Under the pieces are notes generated by a model, which searched no databases, had not been told where the DNA came from, and saw only the letters and a list, made by a program, of their open reading frames with translations. Positions 1 to 7,600 of a stretch of 36,296 bases of DNA are shown here, in pieces; position 1 is the first letter of the stretch; the number at the start of each line of letters is the position of its first letter. Source of the DNA: Fibrobacterota bacterium (GTDB taxonomy: Bacteria; Fibrobacterota; Chitinivibrionia; Chitinivibrionales; Chitinispirillaceae). The stretch is taken from positions 1 to 36,296 of the forward strand of contig PLTF01000013.1 in assembly GCA_003164335.1 (NCBI GenBank), given 5' to 3'. A program made the position numbers and the translations under genes.

Positions 1-51
1 TGACCCGGCTCAGCCATCCATAAGAATTTGAATTAGACTTTGACCTCTTGT

Positions 52-879
52 TTACGCTATCCGATACCTTCCCCTTTCTTTACTTATAATCCCCTCCCTG
101 ACCAGCTCATCGAGAATACCTTCACAAAGTGATTGATCGATCGATAGCTCTTCCGCAATCTGATCCGCCTTAAGCGAATTACGCTCCACCAGCAACTTCA
201 GTATCCTTCCCCGCTTCTGCCGCCGCGATCCTTTAAATGAACTCTGGGTGGAATAATGAGCGCTGCGGCGCGAGGCATTGCCATGCAGCTTCTTGAGCGA
301 AGTTCCATAGTCCATGAGGGCGGAGTACCATTTCCGCGGATTTCTTCTATCAAGGAGCGCGGCTGCAAGGGGAAGAAGCTCGGCATCCGCAACCGACGCC
401 CTGCCGTTAAAAAAATGATGGATGAGGACGGTGCGGATGTTCGTTTCAAGGAAAACCACCGGTTGCTCGAAGGCAAAGGCGGCTATCGATGCTGCCGTCG
501 CCTTGCCGATGCCGGGCAAGGTTACGAGAGCATCGGGCGACGATGGCAGGGATCCGTTATGTTCCAGCATCACGGCTTCCGCGGCCCGTTTCAGGTTCAG
601 GGCACGGCGATTGTACCCGAGTCCCTGCCAGAGCGCAAGGACCTCTCTGAGCGGCGCCGCGGCGAGAGCTGCAAAATCGGGCAGCTTCTGTATGAACCGG
701 TCGAATTTCATGGCTACCCGATCGACCTGCGTCTGCTGCAGCATCACCTCGGAGACAAAAATGTGGTAGGGATCGTAGCCCGCTCTCCAGGGGAGCGAGC
801 GGCCATGGTGTTCGAAATGTTCGTACACGGTTGCGCGGAATCGGCGGATTTCTTCGCGAGTGAGTAAGGGTTCTGGCAT
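52..879 (-). CDS. MutY-like HhH-GPD DNA glycosylase lacking the Fe-S cluster, with C-terminal winged helix
   Basis: This is a 275-residue member of the HhH-GPD base-excision glycosylases, most like adenine glycosylase MutY. The N-terminal half carries the MutY-type SEVMLQQTQV motif (catalytic Glu at about residue 44) and the helix-hairpin-helix LPGIGKATAAS (about 121-131). At the position of the second catalytic acid, normally Asp in MutY, the sequence reads FLETNIRT, with Glu145. The four-cysteine [4Fe-4S] loop that normally follows is absent. It is replaced by a basic, Ser-rich stretch (about 200-225) and then a winged-helix-like segment that ends the protein. I recall this as a known cluster-less subfamily, sometimes mislabelled as an Fe-S assembly protein. 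I chose ATG at 879. An in-frame TTG at 924 would add 15 residues, but neither start has a clear ribosome-binding site. Substrate specificity cannot be inferred. The gene is divergent from the small ORF at 945. Confidence 0.85.
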   Translation of the reverse strand: MPEPLLTREEIRRFRATVYEHFEHHGRSLPWRAGYDPYHIFVSEVMLQQTQVDRVAMKFDRFIQKLPDFAALAAAPLREVLALWQGLGYNRRALNLKRAAEAVMLEHNGSLPSSPDALVTLPGIGKATAASIAAFAFEQPVVFLETNIRTVLIHHFFNGRASVADAELLPLAAALLDRRNPRKWYSALMDYGTSLKKLHGNASRRSAHYSTQSSFKGSRRQKRGRILKLLVERNSLKADQIAEELSIDQSLCEGILDELVREGIISKERGRYRIA

Positions 880-944
880 TTTTGCAGCCGGGAAAACAAA
901 AGGTATATTGTAAGGGCTAATCAAAAATACGAGAGGGCAGGACT

Positions 945-1115
945 ATGTTTCGTAAGCCGCAGCGGTCGTGGTACTGGAAAGTTCTGGCGATATTGGCAGC
1001 TCTGCGGGTCATCTATGGATTCGCGCGCTTTTTCATGAAGGTCGTGGACAAACAGGCCGCCCGGGCCGAGAAACAGCTTGATCGGCGCGAAAGAACATTG
1101 AAGCGCAGATTTTAG
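945..1115 (+). CDS. small single-pass membrane protein, 56 residues, unknown function
   Basis: An ATG at 945 opens a 57-codon frame ending in TAG at 1113-1115. It is preceded by a purine-rich AGAGGG Shine-Dalgarno-like stretch about 8 nt upstream. The predicted product starts MFRKPQRSWYWKVLAILAAL. Positive residues precede one hydrophobic segment (about residues 10-32), followed by a strongly charged helical tail rich in Lys, Arg, Glu and Gln (AEKQLDRRERTLKRR). This is the profile of a small inner-membrane protein with a cytoplasmic amphipathic tail. It fills the only gap between two genes, is divergent from the MutY-like gene, and overlaps the stop of the convergent radical SAM gene by 4 nt. 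I do not recognise the family. It could be a chance frame, but the start context and membrane pattern favour a real gene. Confidence 0.5.
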   Translation: MFRKPQRSWYWKVLAILAALRVIYGFARFFMKVVDKQAARAEKQLDRRERTLKRRF

Positions 1116-2089
1116 CCCCCAAGCCGCTCGTGTTTTCGTTTCTTGAAGTCTATGACAAACGACTCGTCCATTTCCCCGAGTTCCTGATAAAATCCCTGAA
1201 ATCCGCTTTCGATGAACTTCCGCTTGAGCGGTTCATATTCATTTGCGGTCACGAGGCGATCGATTTCCGGGAATTCCGCGGCGCGGAATAGCGGACGGTA
1301 CTGGGCCATGAGGCTGATAGTGAGGTCCTGCGGGTCGAAGGTCGATTTCAAAAACTCAAGAATGGCCCCGGTGCCGGCCTTGCCTTCAGGAAGAACCAGA
1401 TGTCTGATGCAGAGGCCCCGCGAGGCAATGCCTGCCTCATCCATCAGTAAAGGCCCGACCTGCCGGAACATGGCGCGTATCGCAGCACGGTTCACGGCCA
1501 CATAATCGCCCGCTGCCGAGTAGCGGCCGGCCGATTCGTCGTCCCCGTATTTCATGTCGGGCAGGTAGATGTCCACGATGCCTGCAAGGAGCGAGAGGGT
1601 TTCCGCGAGCTCGTAGCCGCCGCAGTTATAGACTATCGGCACGGTCAATCCCCGGTTTGCGGCCTCGCGGAGCCCCCGAAGGACCCAGGGAAGGAAGTGG
1701 GTGGCGGTCACCAGGTTGATATTATGGCAGCCCTGCGCTTCGAGGCCGACCATCCTCTCTGCCAGGGCTGCCGGTGTCATTGTCGAGCCTTCTGCGTTAT
1801 GGGAAAGCTCGTAGTTCTGGCAGAAGAGACACTGCAGCGTGCAATAGGTAAAGAAAACGGTTCCCGAACCGCCGGTACCGGAAATGGGCGGTTCCTCGCC
1901 GTGGTGGGGAAAAACGCTCGAAACGACGAGTTCCCCGGGCGCGCCGCAGAAACCTCGTTCATGGTTGAGCCGATTTACCCCGCACCAGCGCGGGCAGAGC
2001 TCGCACCGTACGGCGAGGCGGTCGGCTTCCCTGATGCGCGCCTTCCAGTCGTCGGCGGTCAGATAGGTGTAGGATGCGGGTAGTGCCAT
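1112..2089 (-). CDS. PflX-type radical SAM protein (COG1313, pyruvate formate-lyase activase-related)
   Basis: This 325-residue radical SAM enzyme has the CX3CX2C cluster motif at C83-C87-C90 (CTLQCLFCQN). Upstream is the cysteine-rich N-terminal signature CELCPRWC plus GFCGA (C29, C32, C36, C48), then HGEEPPISGTGGSG. That combination is typical of the PflX/COG1313 family, which resembles pyruvate formate-lyase activating enzymes but whose substrate is unknown. The extra N-terminal cysteines probably bind a second metal centre (inference). No glycyl-radical enzyme is encoded nearby. It is the last gene of the minus-strand run fluC, DUF190-CBS, pflX, with only 30 nt between it and the preceding stop, so co-transcription is likely. 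I see no strong Shine-Dalgarno before the ATG at 2089. Length and motifs are complete. Confidence 0.88.
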   Translation of the reverse strand: MALPASYTYLTADDWKARIREADRLAVRCELCPRWCGVNRLNHERGFCGAPGELVVSSVFPHHGEEPPISGTGGSGTVFFTYCTLQCLFCQNYELSHNAEGSTMTPAALAERMVGLEAQGCHNINLVTATHFLPWVLRGLREAANRGLTVPIVYNCGGYELAETLSLLAGIVDIYLPDMKYGDDESAGRYSAAGDYVAVNRAAIRAMFRQVGPLLMDEAGIASRGLCIRHLVLPEGKAGTGAILEFLKSTFDPQDLTISLMAQYRPLFRAAEFPEIDRLVTANEYEPLKRKFIESGFQGFYQELGEMDESFVIDFKKRKHERLGG

Positions 2090-2119
2090 GGATGGATTCG
2101 ATGGTCGTCGAGAAGGTGC

Positions 2120-3382
2120 TCAGGAAAAACGCAATGCGGCGCGCAGCAATTCATCCCGGCTGACCATTCCCCTGAACCGGCCGCCGGCGTCGAGAACCGG
2201 AAGATACCGGATGCCGTTCTCGGCAATGAGCCGAACCGCGGACTCGATGGGTTCGTCCTCGCAGATCGTGATAAGATTCGTGCGCATGATTTCCGCAGCG
2301 GTCTTCTTATGGTGCAGGGCTATTTTCTGTTTGTAAATACGGCCGATGCCGGTAAAGGTCAATTGTCCGAGAAGATGTTCCCACAGGGTATCGTGATGCC
2401 CTGAAAAAAGTGCGAGCAGATCATGGTCGAATATGATCCCGGCCAATCCGCCCTCCTTATTGACAACAGCAACGCGTTGCAGCGGGCTTGCATCGATAAC
2501 GTGGATGACCTCCTCGATGGGAGTATCCCCGGCAACGGTGCATTGATCGCTGAGCATGGCATCGCGCACCAGGCGGATATCGGTTACGACTACCTGCCGG
2601 TGAAAATTCTTGATATCCGGGCTTTTGTTCGTAATCGTCTGGAAAACGTCGTAGATCGAAAGCATGCCGGTAAGGCGATTCTCCTTATTGACGGCAAGCA
2701 GCCTCTTGACCTTTTTTTTCAGCATGACGGCAATGGCCTGATCCAGCTGGGCACCTTCTTCAATGGTGAATGCCGGGGAACTCATGAGGGCGGATGCCGG
2801 TTTCTTCTCAAGGGTTTTCAGCAACTCATCGATCGTTTCATCGCCGAATTGTCCCAAAAGTCCCAGGCGGAGCGGCATTTCTGCGCGCTCGATAAGATCG
2901 GTTTGCGTAATGATGCCGATCGGGGTCTTGTCAGGATTGACAACAGGAATGCTGTTCAGGTCGTACGACAGGAGCAGGCGCACAATTTCACTGACCCTCG
3001 TGTCTTCAAAAACGGTTTTCGGCTCAATGGTCATGACGTCCATGACCTTGAGATGCCGCGGAATGAGGTGTTTCTCGGTTTTATGAGAAACCATCTGCGA
3101 ATCCCGGACAATGATGATACCGTCAACCACCATGGTTTCGAGTTCCGGCAGCAGCAGCGGCAATTCATTTTCCGGCATCAGAATCTCTATTTTGAGAGGC
3201 ATTCTATAGGACAGAACCTCGACGCTGGAGGTCGATATTTCGCCGTTTTCATAGCTGCCGGCCACCGCGCGGGTGACCACGCACCGCGAGGCCGTTTTCA
3301 ACTTCCCCACCGCTTCCATGACGGCGACGGCGAGGGGCTTGTGGTTCCAGCGGACATTCTCGCTGGTGAATATTTCGATCAT
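2120..3382 (-). CDS. DUF190 domain protein fused to four CBS domains
   Basis: This 420-residue protein begins with a DUF190 (COG1993) domain (about 1-100, IEIFTSENVRWNHKPLAVAV). Four CBS motifs follow, starting at VMDVMTIEPKTVFEDT, ASALMSSPAFTIEEGA, VRDAMLSDQCTVAGDT and AAEIMRTNLITICEDE, and the last one ends the protein. CBS tandems usually form adenine-nucleotide-sensing Bateman modules. DUF190 proteins are PII-like in fold and are often encoded beside fluoride channels, as here: the fluC stop lies 28 nt upstream. It is probably a soluble regulatory partner (inference). The ATG at 3382 is the first ATG that preserves the DUF190 start, but the strong AAGGAGG lies 21 nt upstream of it. A CTG at 3397 sits 6 nt from that site and would add five residues. 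A longer frame to 3538 overlaps fluC and is implausible. Confidence 0.85.
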   Translation of the reverse strand: MIEIFTSENVRWNHKPLAVAVMEAVGKLKTASRCVVTRAVAGSYENGEISTSSVEVLSYRMPLKIEILMPENELPLLLPELETMVVDGIIIVRDSQMVSHKTEKHLIPRHLKVMDVMTIEPKTVFEDTRVSEIVRLLLSYDLNSIPVVNPDKTPIGIITQTDLIERAEMPLRLGLLGQFGDETIDELLKTLEKKPASALMSSPAFTIEEGAQLDQAIAVMLKKKVKRLLAVNKENRLTGMLSIYDVFQTITNKSPDIKNFHRQVVVTDIRLVRDAMLSDQCTVAGDTPIEEVIHVIDASPLQRVAVVNKEGGLAGIIFDHDLLALFSGHHDTLWEHLLGQLTFTGIGRIYKQKIALHHKKTAAEIMRTNLITICEDEPIESAVRLIAENGIRYLPVLDAGGRFRGMVSRDELLRAALRFS

Positions 3383-3403
3383 TTTGTAGTTGATCAGAAG
3401 ATG

Positions 3404-3410
3404 CCTCCTT
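3404..3410 (-). promoter_or_regulatory. strong Shine-Dalgarno AAGGAGG for the DUF190-CBS gene
   Basis: On the minus strand AAGGAGG ends at 3404. Six bases later (CATCTT) is an in-frame CTG at 3397-3395, while the first ATG is 21 bases away at 3382. The spacing is ideal for CTG and poor for ATG, so this site may mark a non-AUG start. Confidence 0.6.
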
Positions 3411-3785
3411 TTAAAGCAATCTGCCCGCCCAGATGCCGGCGACGACAAGGGCAAGTCCCGCCGCATTGCTGACTGCGATATTGGTGAGCGCCATGGCGTG
3501 CAGACCGTCTCGTCCGGCGTTAATGCTTTCGAGCGCATAGGTTGAAAAGGTTGTCAATCCCCCTAAAAAGCCTGTTGCAAAAAACAGCCGGACATTGGGA
3601 CTGATCAGCTTCTGCTCGGCGAGGGCGAATGAGAGACCTATCAGAAAACAACCCGAAAGGTTGACGATAAGCGTACCGGCGGGAAACCCTGCCCCGAGGA
3701 GGCGATTCGCCAGAAGCGAAACGCCATAGCGGACCGCCGCACCGATTCCGCCGCCTAAAATGACCAGAGCATACTTCACCAGCAT
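3411..3785 (-). CDS. fluC: fluoride ion channel/exporter FluC (CrcB)
   Basis: This 124-residue, four-helix membrane protein is the usual length for FluC/CrcB, a dual-topology dimeric channel that exports cytoplasmic fluoride. Diagnostic motifs are GGGIGAAVRY (11-20), GTLIVNLSGCFLIG (37-50, with the pore Asn at 42) and GFLGGLTTFSTY (72-83, the Phe-box and central sodium-site region). The start is ATG at 3785. AAGGAG lies about 13 nt and AAGG about 6 nt upstream. It is the first gene of a three-gene minus-strand operon with the DUF190-CBS protein and the radical SAM gene. I looked for a fluoride riboswitch in the leader and could not build a convincing one. Dual topology means one gene is enough for function. 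Confidence 0.95.
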   Translation of the reverse strand: MLVKYALVILGGGIGAAVRYGVSLLANRLLGAGFPAGTLIVNLSGCFLIGLSFALAEQKLISPNVRLFFATGFLGGLTTFSTYALESINAGRDGLHAMALTNIAVSNAAGLALVVAGIWAGRLL

Positions 3786-3978
3786 TTTACCTTGGCTCCT
3801 TTATACTCGGTACTGCGTTGCAAGCACAGCTTCTGTTAGTATCATCACCAATGGCTTCCGGATGGTGGGCGGCGCACGACCGCTGTGGAGGGGTTTTAAA
3901 GGTCATTGGTTCAACAAGGGAAAATACTACAGGCAGTGGCGGTTTTTAAGCAGGCATCGTCCCGTGCCTCGAAAGTGC

Positions 3979-3984
3979 TATAAT
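3979..3984 (+). promoter_or_regulatory. probable extended -10 promoter (TGCTATAAT) for gpmI
   Basis: TATAAT at 3979-3984 is preceded by TG one base upstream, giving the extended -10 form TGCTATAAT. I see no good -35 box 17 bp upstream, which is tolerated by extended -10 promoters. Transcription would start near 3991, leaving a leader of about 55 nt before the gpmI start. Confidence 0.5.
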
Positions 3985-4045
3985 TGAGGTATATTTAAAA
4001 ATCTTCTGCAACCACGATAAACGCTTTATCCGAGGAGTGCTATTC

Positions 4046-5545
4046 ATGAAGCCGGTTTGCCTGATTATTCGGGATGGGTGGGGTAAGGGCAGGGATGAAC
4101 CGTCCAATGCCATTTTCATGGCAAAGACACCGTTCACCGATGAGTACGAGAAGAATTTTCCGACCACGATTATAAAGACATCTGGCCTTGCAGCCGGATT
4201 GCCGGAGGGATACCAGGGCAACAGCGAGGTCGGCCATTTGAACATCGGCGCGGGGCGGATCGTCTACCAGAGCCTGACCCGGATCGACAAATCGGTAGCG
4301 GACGGCGACTTTTTCACCAATGCCGCTTTCCTCAAGGCCATCAATTTCGCGAAGGCAAACAACAGCACGCTGCACCTGATGGGCCTCATCCAGGAAGAAG
4401 GCGTTCATGCGGTGACCCGTCACTGCGTCGCGCTCCTTGAGCTGTGCAGGGCGCAGAAATTCGACCGGGTGGTCATTCACGCGATAACCGACGGTCGCGA
4501 CACGCCGCCGAAATCGGCGATCGAGCATCTCGAACTTCTCGAACAGGGCATCCGGAAAACGGGTATCGGCCGCATCGGTACCGTGATAGGGCGTTATTTC
4601 GCCATGGATCGCGACAACCGGTGGGATCGTACCGAGCTTGCGTATCGAGCGGTGATCGAGGGTGCCGGGATAACGGTTGCCTCATGGCGCGAAGCGATTG
4701 ATTCCGCCTATGCAGCGGGTGAAACCGACGAGTTTATCAAGCCGCGCCTCATAGGCTACAAGGGCGCCGATCCGAAGGACGCCTTCATCTTCTTCAATTT
4801 CCGGTTCGATCGAACCCGTCAATTGACCAAAGCCTTTGTCGAGCCGGATTTCGCGCAGTTTACCCGGCCCTTCCTTCTTCCCTGCTTTGTCGTCATGACC
4901 CACTACTATGACAACGGCCATTTCGACGAGGCGTACCCCGAAACCGAGATCCGGAATATTCTCGGCGAGGTACTTGCCGCAGCCGGGCTCAAACAGCTCC
5001 GCTGCGCCGAAACCGAGAAATACGCCCATGTCACCTTCTTCTTCAACAGCATGCGCAACGATCCCTTTCCCGGCGAGGATCGCATCCTGATCCCCAGTCC
5101 CGGGGTGGCGACCTACGACCTGAAGCCCGAGATGAGCGCCTTTGAAGTTCGGGACCGGCTCGTGGAGGCCATAAAAACCGGGAAGTACGATGTCGTGATC
5201 TGCAACTTTGCCAACGGCGACATGGTCGGCCATACCGGCGTTTACGACGCAATTATCAAGGCAGTCGAAACGGTCGATACCTGCGTCCATGATGTCGTGG
5301 AAGCGGCCCGGGCACAGGGCGGCGGCGCTATCCTCATGGCGGACCACGGCAATGCGGAGCAGACGAAACTCGAAGACGGCTCTCCCATGACCGCGCATAC
5401 GACCAATCCGGTGCCGCTCACGCTCATCGGGGCCGGATCCGTGAAGCTTCGGGAAGGCGGCATGCTCTGCGATGTGGCGCCGACGGTGCTGAAACTTCTG
5501 GGCATTGCGCAACCCGCCGACATGACGGGAACGCCACTGTACTAG
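4046..5545 (+). CDS. gpmI: 2,3-bisphosphoglycerate-independent phosphoglycerate mutase
   Basis: This enzyme interconverts 3- and 2-phosphoglycerate in glycolysis and gluconeogenesis, using two Mn2+ ions and a phosphoserine intermediate. The 499-residue length is normal. Visible motifs are IIRDGWG (metal Asp10), GNSEVGHLNIGAG with the catalytic Ser60, HAITDGRDTPP, the metal-binding GDMVGHTG, and MADHGNAEQ near the C-terminus. I chose ATG at 4046 because GAGGAG sits 8 nt upstream at 4032-4037. The upstream GTG at 4037 overlaps that site. An extended -10 box lies about 60 nt upstream. The gene is followed after 48 nt by ligA on the same strand, so the two may be co-transcribed. All catalytic residues I can check are present. 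Confidence 0.97.
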   Translation: MKPVCLIIRDGWGKGRDEPSNAIFMAKTPFTDEYEKNFPTTIIKTSGLAAGLPEGYQGNSEVGHLNIGAGRIVYQSLTRIDKSVADGDFFTNAAFLKAINFAKANNSTLHLMGLIQEEGVHAVTRHCVALLELCRAQKFDRVVIHAITDGRDTPPKSAIEHLELLEQGIRKTGIGRIGTVIGRYFAMDRDNRWDRTELAYRAVIEGAGITVASWREAIDSAYAAGETDEFIKPRLIGYKGADPKDAFIFFNFRFDRTRQLTKAFVEPDFAQFTRPFLLPCFVVMTHYYDNGHFDEAYPETEIRNILGEVLAAAGLKQLRCAETEKYAHVTFFFNSMRNDPFPGEDRILIPSPGVATYDLKPEMSAFEVRDRLVEAIKTGKYDVVICNFANGDMVGHTGVYDAIIKAVETVDTCVHDVVEAARAQGGGAILMADHGNAEQTKLEDGSPMTAHTTNPVPLTLIGAGSVKLREGGMLCDVAPTVLKLLGIAQPADMTGTPLY

Positions 5546-5593
5546 GGCCGGTCGCGCCGCGGGAGCATTCTCACTTCAGCCGGGTCGATTGCC

Positions 5594-7600
5594 ATGACTT
5601 TCTCCGCTGCAAAACATCGGATCGACGAGCTGCGAAAACGAATTCGCGAACTGGATGCAGCCTACTACGGCCGGGGAGAGTCGATGGTCCCGGATGCGGA
5701 GTATGATGCGCTCTATCGCGAGCTTGCCGGGCTCGAAAAGGAGCATCCGGAATTCGATGCCGCGGACTCCCCGACAAAGCGCATCGGCAGCGATTTAACG
5801 AAGGAGTTCGCGAAGGTACGCCACGGCGTTCCGATGATGAGCATCGAGAACACCTATTCGGCCGGGGAGCTCCGGGAGTGGGTGGAGCGGTGCCGGAAAC
5901 TGTTGCCCGATGGAGAACTCTCCTTTGTCGGCGAGCTCAAGGTGGACGGGATCGCGAGTTCGCTCCGGTACGAAAACGGAAGGCTGGTCCAGGGCGTCAC
6001 CCGCGGCGACGGCGTGGTCGGTGACGATGTAACGCAGAACGTCCGCACCATACGCGGCATCCCCCTGACGGTCGATGAAACGGCTCCCTTCGAGGTTCGC
6101 GGTGAAGTCTTCATGACCTTCACGAACTTTCGGCGGCTCAACGATCAGCTATCCGAGAACGGCCGGCCTCCGATGCAGAATCCGCGCAATACTACCGCCG
6201 GAACGCTCAAGCTGCTCGATTCCTCAGAAGTATCCCGACGAGCGTTAAGCTTCTGCGCCTACTACCTGCTTTCCGAACATGAAAGCGGTACCCAGGCAGG
6301 CAACCTCGTGAAGCTCTCACGGCTCGGATTTCCGGTGGTTGTCCACTCATCCGAGTTGCACACCGAGGATGATATACGGGAATTCTGCGAGGCATGGGAT
6401 AAAAAGCGGACCGAGCTCGATTTCCCGGTTGACGGCATCGTCTTCAAGGTCAACGACCTTGGGGAGCAGCGCGCGCTCGGGGCTACCGCCAAGGCACCCC
6501 GGTGGGTCATCGCCTACAAATACCAGCCGCAAACCGCAATAACGCGGGTCGCGGAAATCGAGGCGGGTGTGGGTCGGACCGGGGTGGTGACCCCGGTTGC
6601 CAACCTTGAGCCGGTCTTCCTGGCCGGCACGACCATCAGGCACGCGACCCTCCATAACTACGATGAGATCGACAGGCTCGGCGTCCGCGTCGGGGATTAT
6701 GTTGAGATCGAAAAAGGCGGGGAGATCATCCCCAAGGTGGTGCGGGTTGTCATGGAAAAACGCCCGCCCGGGAGTGTCGCCTTCATTCCGCCCGCCGGCT
6801 GCCCCTCATGCGGTGCGCCGCTTGGCCGCCTGCAGGATGAGGTGGCACTCCGCTGCGTAAACGGCTCCTGTCCTGCCCAGCTTTTCGCGTCGCTCAACCA
6901 CTTCGTTTCCAGGGGTTGCATGAACATCCAGGGCATGGGGAGCGCGCTGCTCAGCCGGCTGCTTTCCGCCGGACGCCTTCATGATGTTGCCGACCTGTAC
7001 TCGCTGACCGAAAAGGAGCTTGCCGCGCTCGAACGCATGGGCGGGAAAAGCGCCGGGAATATTATTGCCGCCCTTGAAGCCTCCAAGGCGGCGCCGCTTG
7101 ACCGCCTGATTCACGGGCTCGGCATCCGCATGATCGGCGCGCAGGCGGCGAAGATTCTCGCCAATCGCATCGGCGACATTACCGACCTCTACTCCATGAC
7201 CGAAGAGCAATTTGCGGCGATTGAAGGCCTGGGACCGGTCATGGCGCAAAGTATCCGGATCTATTTCGAGCGCGCAGAGAATCGCGCGCTCATCGAGCGG
7301 CTCCGGGGTTACGGGATAGCTCCGCAAGGATTTACCGCCGGAAAGGAATCGGACTTTTCACCGCTTTTCAAAGGAAAGACATTCGTTCTCACCGGATCCC
7401 TCGGTGCCTGGACCCGGGAAGAAGCCGCCTCGAAAATAGAACGGCGCGGCGGCAGGGTGAGCGCAAGCGTAAGCCGGAAGACCGATTATGTCGTTGCCGG
7501 AGCGGATCCCGGATCGAAGATGGCTAAGGCACTGTCTTTCAAGGTGGCGATCCTCGATGAGGCCGCCTTTGCCGCCATGCTCGGAAAATCTATGCCTTGA
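5594..7600 (+). CDS. ligA: NAD-dependent DNA ligase LigA
   Basis: This 668-residue protein has the full LigA layout. The NAD-binding domain Ia contains the YY and DAEYD motifs (about 24-38). The adenylation domain has the active-site KVDG (Lys116) in GELKVDG. An OB fold is followed by the four-cysteine zinc finger (CPSC, then C and C in LRCVNGSC). A helix-hairpin-helix domain and a C-terminal BRCT domain (about 585-668, KGKTFVLTGSL) complete it. It seals nicks during replication and repair. It starts 48 nt after gpmI at ATG 5594. Its 3' end overlaps the convergent EIIA-CBS gene by 11 nt, so the two transcripts end in each other. Nothing appears truncated. Confidence 0.98.
   Translation: MTFSAAKHRIDELRKRIRELDAAYYGRGESMVPDAEYDALYRELAGLEKEHPEFDAADSPTKRIGSDLTKEFAKVRHGVPMMSIENTYSAGELREWVERCRKLLPDGELSFVGELKVDGIASSLRYENGRLVQGVTRGDGVVGDDVTQNVRTIRGIPLTVDETAPFEVRGEVFMTFTNFRRLNDQLSENGRPPMQNPRNTTAGTLKLLDSSEVSRRALSFCAYYLLSEHESGTQAGNLVKLSRLGFPVVVHSSELHTEDDIREFCEAWDKKRTELDFPVDGIVFKVNDLGEQRALGATAKAPRWVIAYKYQPQTAITRVAEIEAGVGRTGVVTPVANLEPVFLAGTTIRHATLHNYDEIDRLGVRVGDYVEIEKGGEIIPKVVRVVMEKRPPGSVAFIPPAGCPSCGAPLGRLQDEVALRCVNGSCPAQLFASLNHFVSRGCMNIQGMGSALLSRLLSAGRLHDVADLYSLTEKELAALERMGGKSAGNIIAALEASKAAPLDRLIHGLGIRMIGAQAAKILANRIGDITDLYSMTEEQFAAIEGLGPVMAQSIRIYFERAENRALIERLRGYGIAPQGFTAGKESDFSPLFKGKTFVLTGSLGAWTREEAASKIERRGGRVSASVSRKTDYVVAGADPGSKMAKALSFKVAILDEAAFAAMLGKSMP

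Noticed and set aside
2423-3472. 349-residue frame antisense to the DUF190-CBS gene
   Set aside because: It is a shadow frame: the opposite strand holds a complete, motif-rich protein, and this product is low-complexity with His/Arg/Asp bias and no recognisable domain.
3786-3900. Possible fluoride riboswitch upstream of fluC
   Set aside because: A TGATG-containing stretch recalls the 3' half of the crcB motif, but I could not find the matching 5' stem and pseudoknot, so no credible fold.
4682-5512. 276-residue frame antisense to gpmI
   Set aside because: Shadow frame; gpmI is complete on the plus strand with all catalytic motifs.
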